From JABDIP01 sp965212545 (GTDB lineage Bacteria > Pseudomonadota > Alphaproteobacteria > DSM-16000 > Inquilinaceae), in the NCBI GenBank assembly GCA_965212545.1, contig CBDBVB010000021.1, positions 62,001 through 126,000 of the forward strand: DNA of 64,000 nucleotides, read 5' to 3'. The notes under the pieces are model-generated. The model saw only the letters and a list, made by a program, of their open reading frames with translations. It did no database searches and was not told where the DNA came from. The stretch's first letter is position 1, and each line of letters begins with the position of its first letter. Of this stretch, positions 53,231 through 61,529 are shown in pieces. The position numbers were made by a program, and so were the translations under genes.

Positions 53231-54208
53231 TCAGTTCGCGGCCTTGGCCTCGGCAACCAGCGCATCGAATTCCGCCTGATGGGCGGCGATCCAGTCACGC
53301 GCGACGGCCTCGATCTCTTGTGGCGAGTCCTCGCCTGCGTTCACGCGCACCATCATGGTGTTGAGATCGGCAATCGGAATGCGCAGGCCATTGAGGAAGG
53401 CGAATGCCGAGGGGTTCTCTTCGGCAAATTCCCGGTTCACCAGAATGAAGTTGTCGTTGGCGCCAAAGCCGGGATTGCGCCCATCTTCCCATACCGTATC
53501 GGCATTCTCGTTGCCGGGCAGCGACGAGAACGGCGCGTTGAGGAACACCACGTCCTCACCCGGGGCCATGACCGACATGATCCAGTTGGGGGCCCAGGCC
53601 GTGTAGAAGACCGGCTCACCGGCCTCGAAGCGCTCGATCGTGTCGGCCATGAGCGCGAAATATTCGCCCTTGTCGTTGTTGATGTGATCGCGCAGGTCAT
53701 AGGCGTCGAGGTGATGCTCGATCACCTGTTCGCAGCCCCAGCCGGGATTGCAGCCGGTGAGGTTGGCCAGGCCATCCCCATCAGTGTCAAAGACTGCCGC
53801 GATCGCGGGATCGCGCATTTGCTCCAGGTCGGTGATGCCTTTTTCTTCGGCCGTGGCGATGTCGATGAAATAGCCCTGCATCGCGTCGGTGTAAGTCGGG
53901 CCGGCCCTCAGGAACACATCATCGCCGCCGGAGTTCTCGTAATACTCATTGTGCAGCGGCACCCAGTGGACGGCGGTATAATCGGCATCGCCCTGACCGA
54001 TGCTGAGATGGATGACCGGGTAGGCGCCGGTAAGCATCTCTTCCGTTTCGTAGCCAAGCGCATTGAGGCCATCTTCGATGACCTCGTAAATGAGCTGATG
54101 GTCCGGGCGGCCGGTTCCGATCGGCCGCGCCTCGTCTGCCTGCGCGGCCGCGGACAGCGTGGCAAGCGCCAATACCGAAACCGAAGCTCGCATCATCATG
54201 GTGTACAT
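53231..54208 (-). CDS. proX: Glycine betaine/proline-type ABC transporter substrate-binding protein
   Basis: The 325-residue periplasmic protein has a signal peptide ending AQA-DEA. The OpuAC/ProX fold is shown by IYEVIEDGLNALGYETEEML, DYTAVHWVPLHNEYYEN, the Cys pair in TGCNPGWGCEQVIEH, and FYTAWAPNWIMSVMAPGEDV with the Trp residues that usually cage quaternary ammonium groups. A betaine ligand is likely; which one is unknown. GAGGAGGAG precedes the ATG. It is part of a minus-strand run with two ProW-like permeases and ProV. Confidence 0.92.
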   Translation of the reverse strand: MYTMMMRASVSVLALATLSAAAQADEARPIGTGRPDHQLIYEVIEDGLNALGYETEEMLTGAYPVIHLSIGQGDADYTAVHWVPLHNEYYENSGGDDVFLRAGPTYTDAMQGYFIDIATAEEKGITDLEQMRDPAIAAVFDTDGDGLANLTGCNPGWGCEQVIEHHLDAYDLRDHINNDKGEYFALMADTIERFEAGEPVFYTAWAPNWIMSVMAPGEDVVFLNAPFSSLPGNENADTVWEDGRNPGFGANDNFILVNREFAEENPSAFAFLNGLRIPIADLNTMMVRVNAGEDSPQEIEAVARDWIAAHQAEFDALVAEAKAAN

Positions 54209-54231
54209 GGGACTCCTCCTCTGTTGAGATT

Positions 54232-55173
54232 TTATGTGTTTTTGCTTCTGCTGGTGGCAAAGGCGCTGCGCAGACGGCCGACTGGCCCCTGTTCCCACAG
54301 TCCCCTGCCGCCCCGGTCGCGGCGGGTCTGGCCGAGGCCTTGGGTAATGCGGTCGAACACCATCGCAAGTAGAACGATGCCCAGACCGCCGGTTGCTGCC
54401 CGTGCCATATCGAGTTGACTGATCCCGACCAGGACGAGTCTGCCCAGACCGGCAACAGAGATCATCGAGGCGATTACGCTCATTGCGAGCGACAGCATGA
54501 CGGTTTGGTTGATGCCGGCCATGATGGTCGGGCGCGCCAACGGCAGTTCGATGGTCCATAGCCGTTTTGCCGGTGATGCCCCGAAAGCGTCGGCGGCTTC
54601 GACCAGATCCGCACGCACTGTCCGCAGGGCCAGATTTGTCAGCCGTACAAGCGGCGGCGTAGCGAAGAAGGCGGTAACGATCACGCCCGGTACATTGCCG
54701 ATGCCGAACAGCAGAATGACGGGCACCAGATAGGTGAAGGACGGAACCGTCTGCATGAAGTCCAGGACCGGCCGGACAATGGACCAGACGAGTTTGCTGC
54801 GCGAACACAGAATCCCGAGGGGCAGGCCGAACATCGTGGCAATCAGAACCGCGCTTGTCAGCACCGCGAGGCTTGTCATCGCCGCGTCCCAGGCGCCGAT
54901 CAGTCCGATCGCTGTCATGGCACACACGGTGATGATCCCGGTGGCGCGATTGACCACCTGCCAGGCAGTGAGTGTCAACGCGACGATCACGAGGGTCTGT
55001 GGGGCCCCGCGCAATCCGTCCTCGATCAGATCAAGAAGGAACTGCACCGGAACTTTCAATGCCCGAAAGAACTCGCGGAAATTGGATGTCAGCCAGCGAA
55101 TTCCATCATTCGCAAAGTCGGCGAGAGGGAAGTGGAGAACCGAGAACGGGTCGAGAAGGGGGCTGACGTCCAT
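54232..55173 (-). CDS. proW: ProW-like betaine transporter permease (first)
   Basis: The 313-residue permease has the ProW/OpuAB inner-membrane transport domain. It contains FMQTVPSFTYLVPVILLFGI, the EAA-type loop VEAADAFGASPAKRLWTIEL, PLARPTIMAGINQTVMLSLA and VIASMISVAGLGRLVLVGIS. It is about 60% similar by eye to the product of the next gene, so the two probably form a heterodimeric channel. It lies 23 bases upstream of proX. Confidence 0.92.
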   Translation of the reverse strand: MDVSPLLDPFSVLHFPLADFANDGIRWLTSNFREFFRALKVPVQFLLDLIEDGLRGAPQTLVIVALTLTAWQVVNRATGIITVCAMTAIGLIGAWDAAMTSLAVLTSAVLIATMFGLPLGILCSRSKLVWSIVRPVLDFMQTVPSFTYLVPVILLFGIGNVPGVIVTAFFATPPLVRLTNLALRTVRADLVEAADAFGASPAKRLWTIELPLARPTIMAGINQTVMLSLAMSVIASMISVAGLGRLVLVGISQLDMARAATGGLGIVLLAMVFDRITQGLGQTRRDRGGRGLWEQGPVGRLRSAFATSRSKNT

Positions 55174-55175
55174 GT

Positions 55176-56048
55176 TCAGGCCCCCTTATTGCCGCGCTGG
55201 CCGCGGGCGGCGCCGAGCGCCTGCGTATAGCGGTCGACGAAAATCGCGGTCATCACGATCCCCAGACCACCTACGCTGGCCGCGCCGAAATCCAGTCGCC
55301 CGATGCCCTCGAGCACCATGCGCCCCAGACCGGCAACCGAAATCATCGAGGCAACGACAGCCATGGAGAGCGACAGCAGAACAGTCTGATTCAGCCCCGC
55401 AAGGATCGTCGGGCGCGCAAGCGGGATCTGCATGCTGAATAGGATGCGCATATCGCTCGCTCCGAAGGCATGTGCGGCTTCGACCAGATCCTTGCGCACC
55501 TCACGGATGCCGAGATTGGTCAGGCGAATGAGGGGGGTTATGGCAAAGAAGCAGGTCACGATGACCCCTGGAGCGTCCCCGATGCCAAACAACATCACGA
55601 CCGGCACCAGATACACGAACGATGGGATGGTCTGCATCAGGTCCAGGATCGGCCTGAGGATCCTGAAGAACCGGTCGCTGCGCGCGGCCTGGATGCCGAT
55701 AGGAAGGCCAATGAGGACGCAGAAGAACACGGCCGTCAGGACGACCGAGAGCGTGGTCATCGCGGCTTCCCACGCACCGATCAGGCCGATGAATCCGAGA
55801 CAGGAAATGCCAGCCAGAGCCAGCCGCCAACCGGACAAGAGGTATCCCAACGCCGCGACGATCAGCAGGCCAATCAGGGGCGGCATTGCGATCAACCCCT
55901 CCTGTACGACGTTGAGGAACACCTGGACCGGTGCCTTTGCTGCCAGAAGTGGCGCGCGGCCGATGCTGACGATGTAGTCCAATGCCGACTCGGACCATTC
56001 GCCAAATGGGATTGTGTAGTAATCGAAGGGATTGAGCAGCGGGTCCAT
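55176..56048 (-). CDS. proW: ProW-like betaine transporter permease (second)
   Basis: The 290-residue permease carries the same signatures as its neighbour (MQTIPSFVYLVPVVMLFGIG, VEAAHAFGASDMRILFSMQI, PLARPTILAGLNQTVLLSLS). It is separated from it by two bases and from proV by six. Most ProU systems have one ProW; paired permeases as here suggest a heterodimer. Confidence 0.92.
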   Translation of the reverse strand: MDPLLNPFDYYTIPFGEWSESALDYIVSIGRAPLLAAKAPVQVFLNVVQEGLIAMPPLIGLLIVAALGYLLSGWRLALAGISCLGFIGLIGAWEAAMTTLSVVLTAVFFCVLIGLPIGIQAARSDRFFRILRPILDLMQTIPSFVYLVPVVMLFGIGDAPGVIVTCFFAITPLIRLTNLGIREVRKDLVEAAHAFGASDMRILFSMQIPLARPTILAGLNQTVLLSLSMAVVASMISVAGLGRMVLEGIGRLDFGAASVGGLGIVMTAIFVDRYTQALGAARGQRGNKGA

Positions 56049-56054
56049 CGTCGT

Positions 56055-57086
56055 TCACTCCCGCGTCAGATCGGATTTCACGGTTTCGAGGATGTCCGCT
56101 CTGCCAATCTTTCCCAGTACCTGCGCGCCATCCTTGATGGCCAGATGATCCGCCCCGTTCGAGAACGCGGCCAGCAGCGCAGGCAATGGCGTGGACGGCC
56201 CGAAGGTGGGGGCGTCCATGTCCACCTCGCCCTGAGTCATGATCTCGACGGCCGAGATGTATTTCAGGGTCGAGATCGACTGGACGAAGCGCGCGACATA
56301 GTCGGTTTCCGGGCGCAGAACGATGTTTTCGGGCGTGCCGGTTTGAACGATGCGCCCGTCTTTCATGATCGCAATCCGATTGCCCATGCGCATGGCTTCG
56401 TCGAGGTCATGGGTGATGAAGATCGTGGTCTTCTTCATCTTGCGCGAAAGCTTTAGGAATTCGTCCTGCAAGTCCTTCCGGATGAGCGGGTCCAGCGCGC
56501 TGAAGGGCTCATCCATCAAAAGGATGTCGGGGTCCGCGGCCATGGCGCGGGCAAGGCCCACCCGCTGCTGCATCCCGCCGGACAATTCGTCGGGATAGCG
56601 ATCGCCCCACTCCGCCAGGCCGACGCGCTCCAACGCGCGTTCCGCAGCGGCGCGGCGCTCGTCTCGCGCCACCTTCTGAACCTCCAGACCAAAGGCCACA
56701 TTCTCCGAGATGGTTTTGTGCGGCCACAGCGCCATGTGCTGAAACACCATGCCGATCTTGCGCGCCCGCAATTCCCGAAGCTCTTTGGCGTTGAGCCCCA
56801 TGACGTCGCGCCCTTCGACATGGATTTGCCCATCTGTGGGTTCGATCAGGCGGTTTACATGGCGGATGATCGTGGATTTGCCCGAACCGGACAGGCCCAT
56901 GATGCAGAAAATCTCACCCTCGTTGACCGAGAAGCTGGCGTCGGCCACCCCGATTACGCAGCCGAAACGACTGAGCGCCTCGTCCTTGTCGACCTCCCCG
57001 GACTTGGCCGCGGCCAGGGCCTCCTGCGCCTGTGTTCCGAATATTTTCCAGAGATTCTCGCAGTGTACAGGTGAGTTTTCGTTCAT
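56055..57086 (-). CDS. proV: Betaine/proline ABC transporter ATP-binding protein
   Basis: The 343-residue ATPase is ProV-like. The N-terminal LWKIFG leader is typical of ProV. Walker A is GLSGSGKST, signature ELSGGMQQRVGLARAMA, Walker B ILLMDEPFSALDP and H-loop ITHDLDEAM. The C-terminal 60 residues form a reduced CBS-like module. It is first in the proVWWX-dehydrogenase-oxidoreductase operon, whose promoter lies in the 158-base gap to the divergent LysR gene. Confidence 0.94.
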   Translation of the reverse strand: MNENSPVHCENLWKIFGTQAQEALAAAKSGEVDKDEALSRFGCVIGVADASFSVNEGEIFCIMGLSGSGKSTIIRHVNRLIEPTDGQIHVEGRDVMGLNAKELRELRARKIGMVFQHMALWPHKTISENVAFGLEVQKVARDERRAAAERALERVGLAEWGDRYPDELSGGMQQRVGLARAMAADPDILLMDEPFSALDPLIRKDLQDEFLKLSRKMKKTTIFITHDLDEAMRMGNRIAIMKDGRIVQTGTPENIVLRPETDYVARFVQSISTLKYISAVEIMTQGEVDMDAPTFGPSTPLPALLAAFSNGADHLAIKDGAQVLGKIGRADILETVKSDLTRE

Positions 57087-57170
57087 TTTTTCTGTCGCCC
57101 ACTCCCTGGGTAGTTGGACAACACTCGCATGGAATCGCGTTTCTCCAATTCGGAATTATTTCACCCCTTG

Positions 57171-57187
57171 CGTAACCTCAGGTTACG
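57171..57187. promoter_or_regulatory. Palindrome in the proV-LysR divergent promoter (candidate LysR operator)
   Basis: CGTAACCT-C-AGGTTACG is a perfect 8-base inverted repeat with one central base. It lies 84 bases before proV and 58 before the LysR gene. The half-site GTAACCT reappears in the palindrome before the mttB gene at 58249-58267, which supports a shared regulator. Confidence 0.6.
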
Positions 57188-57244
57188 CTGGATAATTCTG
57201 CGGCCACTCCCCAGCACGCGAACGTTCCCGCAAGGGCTCTGAAC

Positions 57245-58177
57245 ATGGCGTACTCGTCCCGCAAGCTACCGCCGGTCAAAGCTCTGCTTTCCTTCGAGGC
57301 CGCCGCCCGCAATGTGAGTTTTTCAGAGGCCGCGAAAGAGTTGAATGTGACCCGCGTGGCCGTATCGCGGCAGGTTCGCCGGCTTGAGGAGTTCATGGGG
57401 ATCAAGCTGTTCGTGCGCGGGCGAAGCAGCGTTGAACTGACAAAATCCGGTCGCCGCCTTGCACGAGTGGTTTCGAATGGATTTCAGGTGATCACGGAAG
57501 AAATCGAAGCCATCGAGAACACATCGGACGATCGCCTCATTACGATAGCCACCTCGGTCGGTGTCTCGACATACTGGCTCATGCCCACGATCGGCCGCTA
57601 TCGTGAGATTGATCCTACCGTCGATTTTCGACTTCTGGTCTCCTACGACCTGATCAATCTGGTTCAGTCGGGCGTCGATATCGCAATTCGTTATGGCGAG
57701 GGTAATTGGACCGGAGCGCAAAGCCAGCTTCTCCAGCGACAAATGATCTTGCCCACCTGCAGTCGGAGTTTCATGGCGAACTACGGCCCCTTCGACAGCC
57801 TCGAGGACCTGCTGAACGTTCCCCTGCTGGAATACGAGGCCGCCGTGGACCAGTCGTCGTCCTGGCCGAATTATTTCCGCGACATGGGCGCTGCCATGTC
57901 GGGAAATCCGCGCATGAGTTCCTACGATTCCTATATCAACTTCGTCCAGGCAGTTCTGGACGGCCAGGGCATCGGGTTGCTTGGGCCGCCCTTGATGCAG
58001 CAATTCCTCGATAGCGGAGTCCTGATGAAGGCACTGGACGTGCCCGCCCTGCCTCAGCGCGGGTATTATCTTTGCCAGCCGACCGGGGTAACCGTCCCCG
58101 ACGCGGTGTGCGAGTTTCACCGCTGGATCCAGCAGGAACTCGGGAAATCGGCCGCAAACGTGAAGTTAACCGCCTAA
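57245..58177 (+). CDS. LysR-family transcriptional regulator (GcvA-like)
   Basis: The 310-residue regulator has an N-terminal winged helix-turn-helix (ALLSFEAAARNVSFSEAAKE, LNVTRVAVSRQVRRLEEFM, LFVRGRSSVELT). A GcvA-type effector domain follows, with SGVDIAIRYGEGNW near residue 145. It diverges from the proV operon and is followed by the mttB-sox genes in its own direction. That placement makes it the likely activator of both. The effector is probably the betaine or a breakdown product (inference). Confidence 0.9.
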   Translation: MAYSSRKLPPVKALLSFEAAARNVSFSEAAKELNVTRVAVSRQVRRLEEFMGIKLFVRGRSSVELTKSGRRLARVVSNGFQVITEEIEAIENTSDDRLITIATSVGVSTYWLMPTIGRYREIDPTVDFRLLVSYDLINLVQSGVDIAIRYGEGNWTGAQSQLLQRQMILPTCSRSFMANYGPFDSLEDLLNVPLLEYEAAVDQSSSWPNYFRDMGAAMSGNPRMSSYDSYINFVQAVLDGQGIGLLGPPLMQQFLDSGVLMKALDVPALPQRGYYLCQPTGVTVPDAVCEFHRWIQQELGKSAANVKLTA

Positions 58178-58248
58178 TGCCGCCAGAAGGTATTTTTCAC
58201 GTAGTTTCTGTTACTTAGCTGCGATCTTCCCGACACAGCCCCGGCACC

Positions 58249-58267
58249 GGGTAACCTGACATTACCC
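58249..58267. promoter_or_regulatory. Inverted repeat before mttB (candidate LysR operator)
   Basis: GGGTAA-CCTGACA-TTACCC is a 6-base inverted repeat with a 7-base centre, 73 bases before the mttB start. It shares GTAACCT with the palindrome at 57171-57187. Confidence 0.5.
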
Positions 58268-58340
58268 CGTTGGACAATATTTTCTGAGATTGCCGCCGCA
58301 CCACAATGCCCGGATAGTCTTGCAGTGTGGAGGTGGCGGC

Positions 58341-59888
58341 ATGACGGACATCATCGAACGACCGAAAAGACAGCGCGGCCGGTCAGGTGGTGCTGCCGCG
58401 CGCCGGAAAGCGCGTTTGCACGGACCGATCGTCCATCTGCCGACCGCCGTGCGGAACATCCCCACCTATGAAGTGCTGAGCACCGAAGGACTGGATCGCA
58501 TCGACGATTCGGCCATGGAGATCCTGGAGACCATCGGGATCGAATTCCGCGAAGACCGGTCTGCCGAGATCTGGAGGGACGCCGGCGCCGAAGTCCAGGG
58601 TCATCGCATCCGCATCCCGCGCGACCTCATCCGCAAGCTGATCGCGACGGTCCCCGAAGAGTTCGACTATCACGCACGCAATCCGGCGCGATCGCTAAGG
58701 GTGGGGCGGCGCAACATGGTTTTCGGCCCCGCCTACGGCACGCCTAACGTGATCGACCTCGACGGCGTGCGCCGCAAGGCAACGGCGGCGGATATGCGCA
58801 TGCTGATGAAGCTGCACCACGTCAATCCGGCGATCCACTACAATGGCGGCTACACGCAGGAGCCGATGGATGTCGCGGTGCCGCACCGGCATCTGCATAT
58901 GGTGGAATCCAGCTTTCTGACCACTGACAAGCCGATCATGGGATCGGGCCAGTCCGAATACCAGGCGGAAGATAGCCTCGCCATGGCGCGGATCGTCTTC
59001 GGCGAGTCATTCGTTGATCAGAATGTCGTGATGACGGGCATTTTCAACGGCAACTCGCCGCTGGTCTGGGATCAGACGCAGCTTGCATCGATGCGGGTTT
59101 TCGCCGCCGCCAACCAGGCGATGCTGATTTCGCCATTCGTGCTCTACGGCGCCTCGACGCCGGTGCATATCCTGGCCGGGGTGGCGCAGATCGTGGCGGA
59201 AGCGATCTCGGCCATCGCCTTTACGCAGATCATCCGTCCGGGAAGTCGCGCCGTGATGGGGGTCGCCCCGATGGGCGTCTACATGAAGTCCGGCTCGCCC
59301 ACTTTCGGCTCTCCGGAGGTGGCGCTCATGATGTATGTGTTCGGCCAGATGGCTCGGTATTACGGCATCCCCTGGCGGACCAACGGTGCCAAGACAGGTT
59401 CGAAGAACGACGATCTCTATGCGGGTTACGATTCAATCCTCAAAGTCTACCCCGCCATCCTTGGGGGCTGCAATTTGCTGACGCATTGCGGCGGGACGAT
59501 CGAGGGCTCGTTGTGCATCTCGATGGCCAAGGTGGCGACGGACGGGCGACAGTTGCACAGCTTCTACACCATGCTTCAGGGTGCGTCCTTCGACGATATG
59601 GACACCGCGCTGGAAGGGCTGGCAAAGGTCGGCCCGGGCGGCCATTTCTTCGACGAGGACTACACCCGCGAACACCTGCCATTCCTCGACGAAATCCAGG
59701 ACAACGAACGCTACGAGACCTGGAAGGTCGCCGGCTGCAAGGACGCTACCGAACGCGGCCGCGAATGGTGCCGCAATATGCTCGGCCGCTACGAGGAGGA
59801 ACCGCCCATCCTCGATCCCGCCATCGCCGAAGAATTGCAGGCCTTCGTGCGGCGCCGCGAGAGCGAGATCCCCGCCGCGGTATCGTGA
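58341..59888 (+). CDS. Trimethylamine methyltransferase (MttB)-family protein, non-pyrrolysine
   Basis: The 515-residue protein has the MttB fold. It starts after a strong GGAGGTGGCGGC ribosome site. Family segments are MEILETIGIEFREDRSAEIW, VFGPAYGTPNVIDLDG, HLHMVESSFLTTDKPIMGSG, GYDSILKVYPAILGGCNLL and LPFLDEIQDNERYETWKVAG. No in-frame TAG occurs, so it belongs to the larger non-pyrrolysine branch whose characterised members demethylate glycine betaine, proline betaine or carnitine with a corrinoid protein. No corrinoid protein gene is in the window. Its neighbours indicate an N-methylated amino acid as substrate. Confidence 0.9.
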   Translation: MTDIIERPKRQRGRSGGAAARRKARLHGPIVHLPTAVRNIPTYEVLSTEGLDRIDDSAMEILETIGIEFREDRSAEIWRDAGAEVQGHRIRIPRDLIRKLIATVPEEFDYHARNPARSLRVGRRNMVFGPAYGTPNVIDLDGVRRKATAADMRMLMKLHHVNPAIHYNGGYTQEPMDVAVPHRHLHMVESSFLTTDKPIMGSGQSEYQAEDSLAMARIVFGESFVDQNVVMTGIFNGNSPLVWDQTQLASMRVFAAANQAMLISPFVLYGASTPVHILAGVAQIVAEAISAIAFTQIIRPGSRAVMGVAPMGVYMKSGSPTFGSPEVALMMYVFGQMARYYGIPWRTNGAKTGSKNDDLYAGYDSILKVYPAILGGCNLLTHCGGTIEGSLCISMAKVATDGRQLHSFYTMLQGASFDDMDTALEGLAKVGPGGHFFDEDYTREHLPFLDEIQDNERYETWKVAGCKDATERGREWCRNMLGRYEEEPPILDPAIAEELQAFVRRRESEIPAAVS

Positions 59889-59981
59889 CATGAAACCAAA
59901 GACCGTTTGCCGGACGGCGCTAATAGTGGGTATTGGCGTTTCCAGGATCCCGCGCCTCGACCTGACCACTGGACGACGACC

Positions 59982-61232
59982 GTGAAGTACAACGCTTGGA
60001 ACATCTTCCGGCAGGGCCTAGGGGGCAATCGCGGATGGCCCGAGGCGTGGCGCAAACCGGACCCCAAACCGCATTACGACATCGTCGTCGTGGGCGGCGG
60101 CGGGCACGGGTTGGCGACGGCCTATTACCTCGCCGAGAAATTCGGCCAGCACCGGGTGGCCGTGCTGGAAAAAGGGTGGATCGGCAGCGGCAATGCCGGG
60201 CGCAACACGACGATCGTGCGCTCGAATTACCTCCTGCCCGGAAATCAGCCTTTCTACGAGTTCTCCCTGAAACTCTGGGAGGGGCTGGAGCAGGAGCTGA
60301 ATTACAACGTCATGATGTCCCAACGGGGCATGCTGAACCTCCTTCATTCGGACGCACAACGCGATGCCGCGGTGCGGCGGGGCAATGCGATGCTCCTGTC
60401 GGGCGCGGACGGGGTCCTTATGGACCGGGCGGAGCTGGAACGCGCCTATCCGTTCCTCGATTTCGACAATGCGCGTTTCCCGATCAAGGCGGGGCTCCTG
60501 CAGCCGCGGGCCGGGACTGCGCGCCATGACGGTGTCGTCTGGGGCTACGCCCGCGCGGCGGACCGCTTGGGTGTGGATATCGTCGAGAATTGCGAGGTGA
60601 CCGGGTTCGATATCGAGAACGGTGTCTGCCGGGGGGTGGAAACCAGCCGGGGCAAGATCGGCGCCGGCAAGGTCGCCGTCTGCGTCGCCGGGAGTTCCAG
60701 CCGGGTGATGGCGATGGCCGGTATGCGCCTGCCGATCGAGAGCTTCGTCCTCCAGGCGTTCGTGTCGGAAGGGCTCAAACCCGTCCTGCCGATCGCCTTC
60801 TCGTTCGGTGCCGGACATTTCTATGTCAGCCAGTCGGACAAGGGCGGGCTTGTCTTTGGCGGAGACATCGACGCCTACAACACCTATGCCCAACGCGGCG
60901 GACTGGATGTGGTGCAGGATGTCTGCGAATGCGCCATGGCGGTCATGCCCTCGATCGGCCGCGCCAGGCTGTTGCGCAGCTGGGGCGGGCTGATGGACAT
61001 GTCCATGGACGGCTCCCCCTATATCGACCGGACCCATATCGACGGGCTGTATTTCAACGGTGGCTGGTGTTACGGCGGGTTCAAGGCCACACCGGGATCG
61101 GGTTGGTGCTACGCGCATCTGCTGGCCACCGGGCGCCCCCACGAAGTTGCCGCCGCCTATCGCCTCGACCGCAGCCTCACCGGCGCGATGATCGACGAAA
61201 AGGGCCAGGGCGCCCATCCCAACAGACACTGA
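59982..61232 (+). CDS. soxB: Sarcosine oxidase beta subunit-like flavoprotein
   Basis: The 416-residue subunit binds FAD and probably covalent FMN. I chose the GTG at 59982 because the family begins at this point (KYNAWNIFRQGLGGNRGWP) and has about 416 residues; the frame extends upstream to 59907 without similarity. YDIVVVGGGGHGLATAYYLA is the FAD motif, and VLEKGWIGSGNAGRNTTIVR follows. TARHD near residue 182 matches where family members carry covalent FMN. YFNGGWCYGGFKATPGSGWC is near the C-terminus. It is followed 9 bases later by soxD. Confidence 0.91.
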   Translation: MKYNAWNIFRQGLGGNRGWPEAWRKPDPKPHYDIVVVGGGGHGLATAYYLAEKFGQHRVAVLEKGWIGSGNAGRNTTIVRSNYLLPGNQPFYEFSLKLWEGLEQELNYNVMMSQRGMLNLLHSDAQRDAAVRRGNAMLLSGADGVLMDRAELERAYPFLDFDNARFPIKAGLLQPRAGTARHDGVVWGYARAADRLGVDIVENCEVTGFDIENGVCRGVETSRGKIGAGKVAVCVAGSSSRVMAMAGMRLPIESFVLQAFVSEGLKPVLPIAFSFGAGHFYVSQSDKGGLVFGGDIDAYNTYAQRGGLDVVQDVCECAMAVMPSIGRARLLRSWGGLMDMSMDGSPYIDRTHIDGLYFNGGWCYGGFKATPGSGWCYAHLLATGRPHEVAAAYRLDRSLTGAMIDEKGQGAHPNRH

Positions 61233-61241
61233 GCGAAAACG

Positions 61242-61529
61242 ATGATCATTCCTCATCCGCTCTTGGGTCCGCGCGACGTTTCGGAGTTCTCCTATCTGGG
61301 CGATGCGCGGCTCATGGACCGGCCGTCGCTCGAGGACGGCCTCGACGCGATGCACGACTATCTTTACCTGCGCGACAACCCGGCCGGGACCCATCGGGAG
61401 CTCTGGTATCACGCCCATGGCGACCGCTCATGGCTGGTGGTGACACGTGACACGGTCACGCAGGAAATCACCAAAGTCGAACTGGCCCGCGACGTGGCGC
61501 TGGCAAGGCGGGAGAGTTCGGTGACATGA
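61242..61529 (+). CDS. soxD: Sarcosine oxidase delta subunit-like protein lacking zinc ligands
   Basis: The 95-residue small subunit keeps YLYLRDNPAGTHRELWYHA and the RDTVTQEITKVELARDV tail that define SoxD. In characterised delta subunits zinc is held by a CPxCG pair near residue 6 and by a His plus Cys in an HxxGC-like segment. Here the first site reads IPHPLLGPRD and the second HAHGDRSW, so three of the four usual ligands are gone. It is coupled to soxA by an ATGA overlap. It may represent a zinc-free branch serving another N-methyl amino acid. Confidence 0.88.
   Translation: MIIPHPLLGPRDVSEFSYLGDARLMDRPSLEDGLDAMHDYLYLRDNPAGTHRELWYHAHGDRSWLVVTRDTVTQEITKVELARDVALARRESSVT

Noticed and set aside
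58341..59888. Pyrrolysine-containing trimethylamine methyltransferase
   Set aside because: No in-frame TAG interrupts the gene and the conserved segments are those of the non-pyrrolysine branch.
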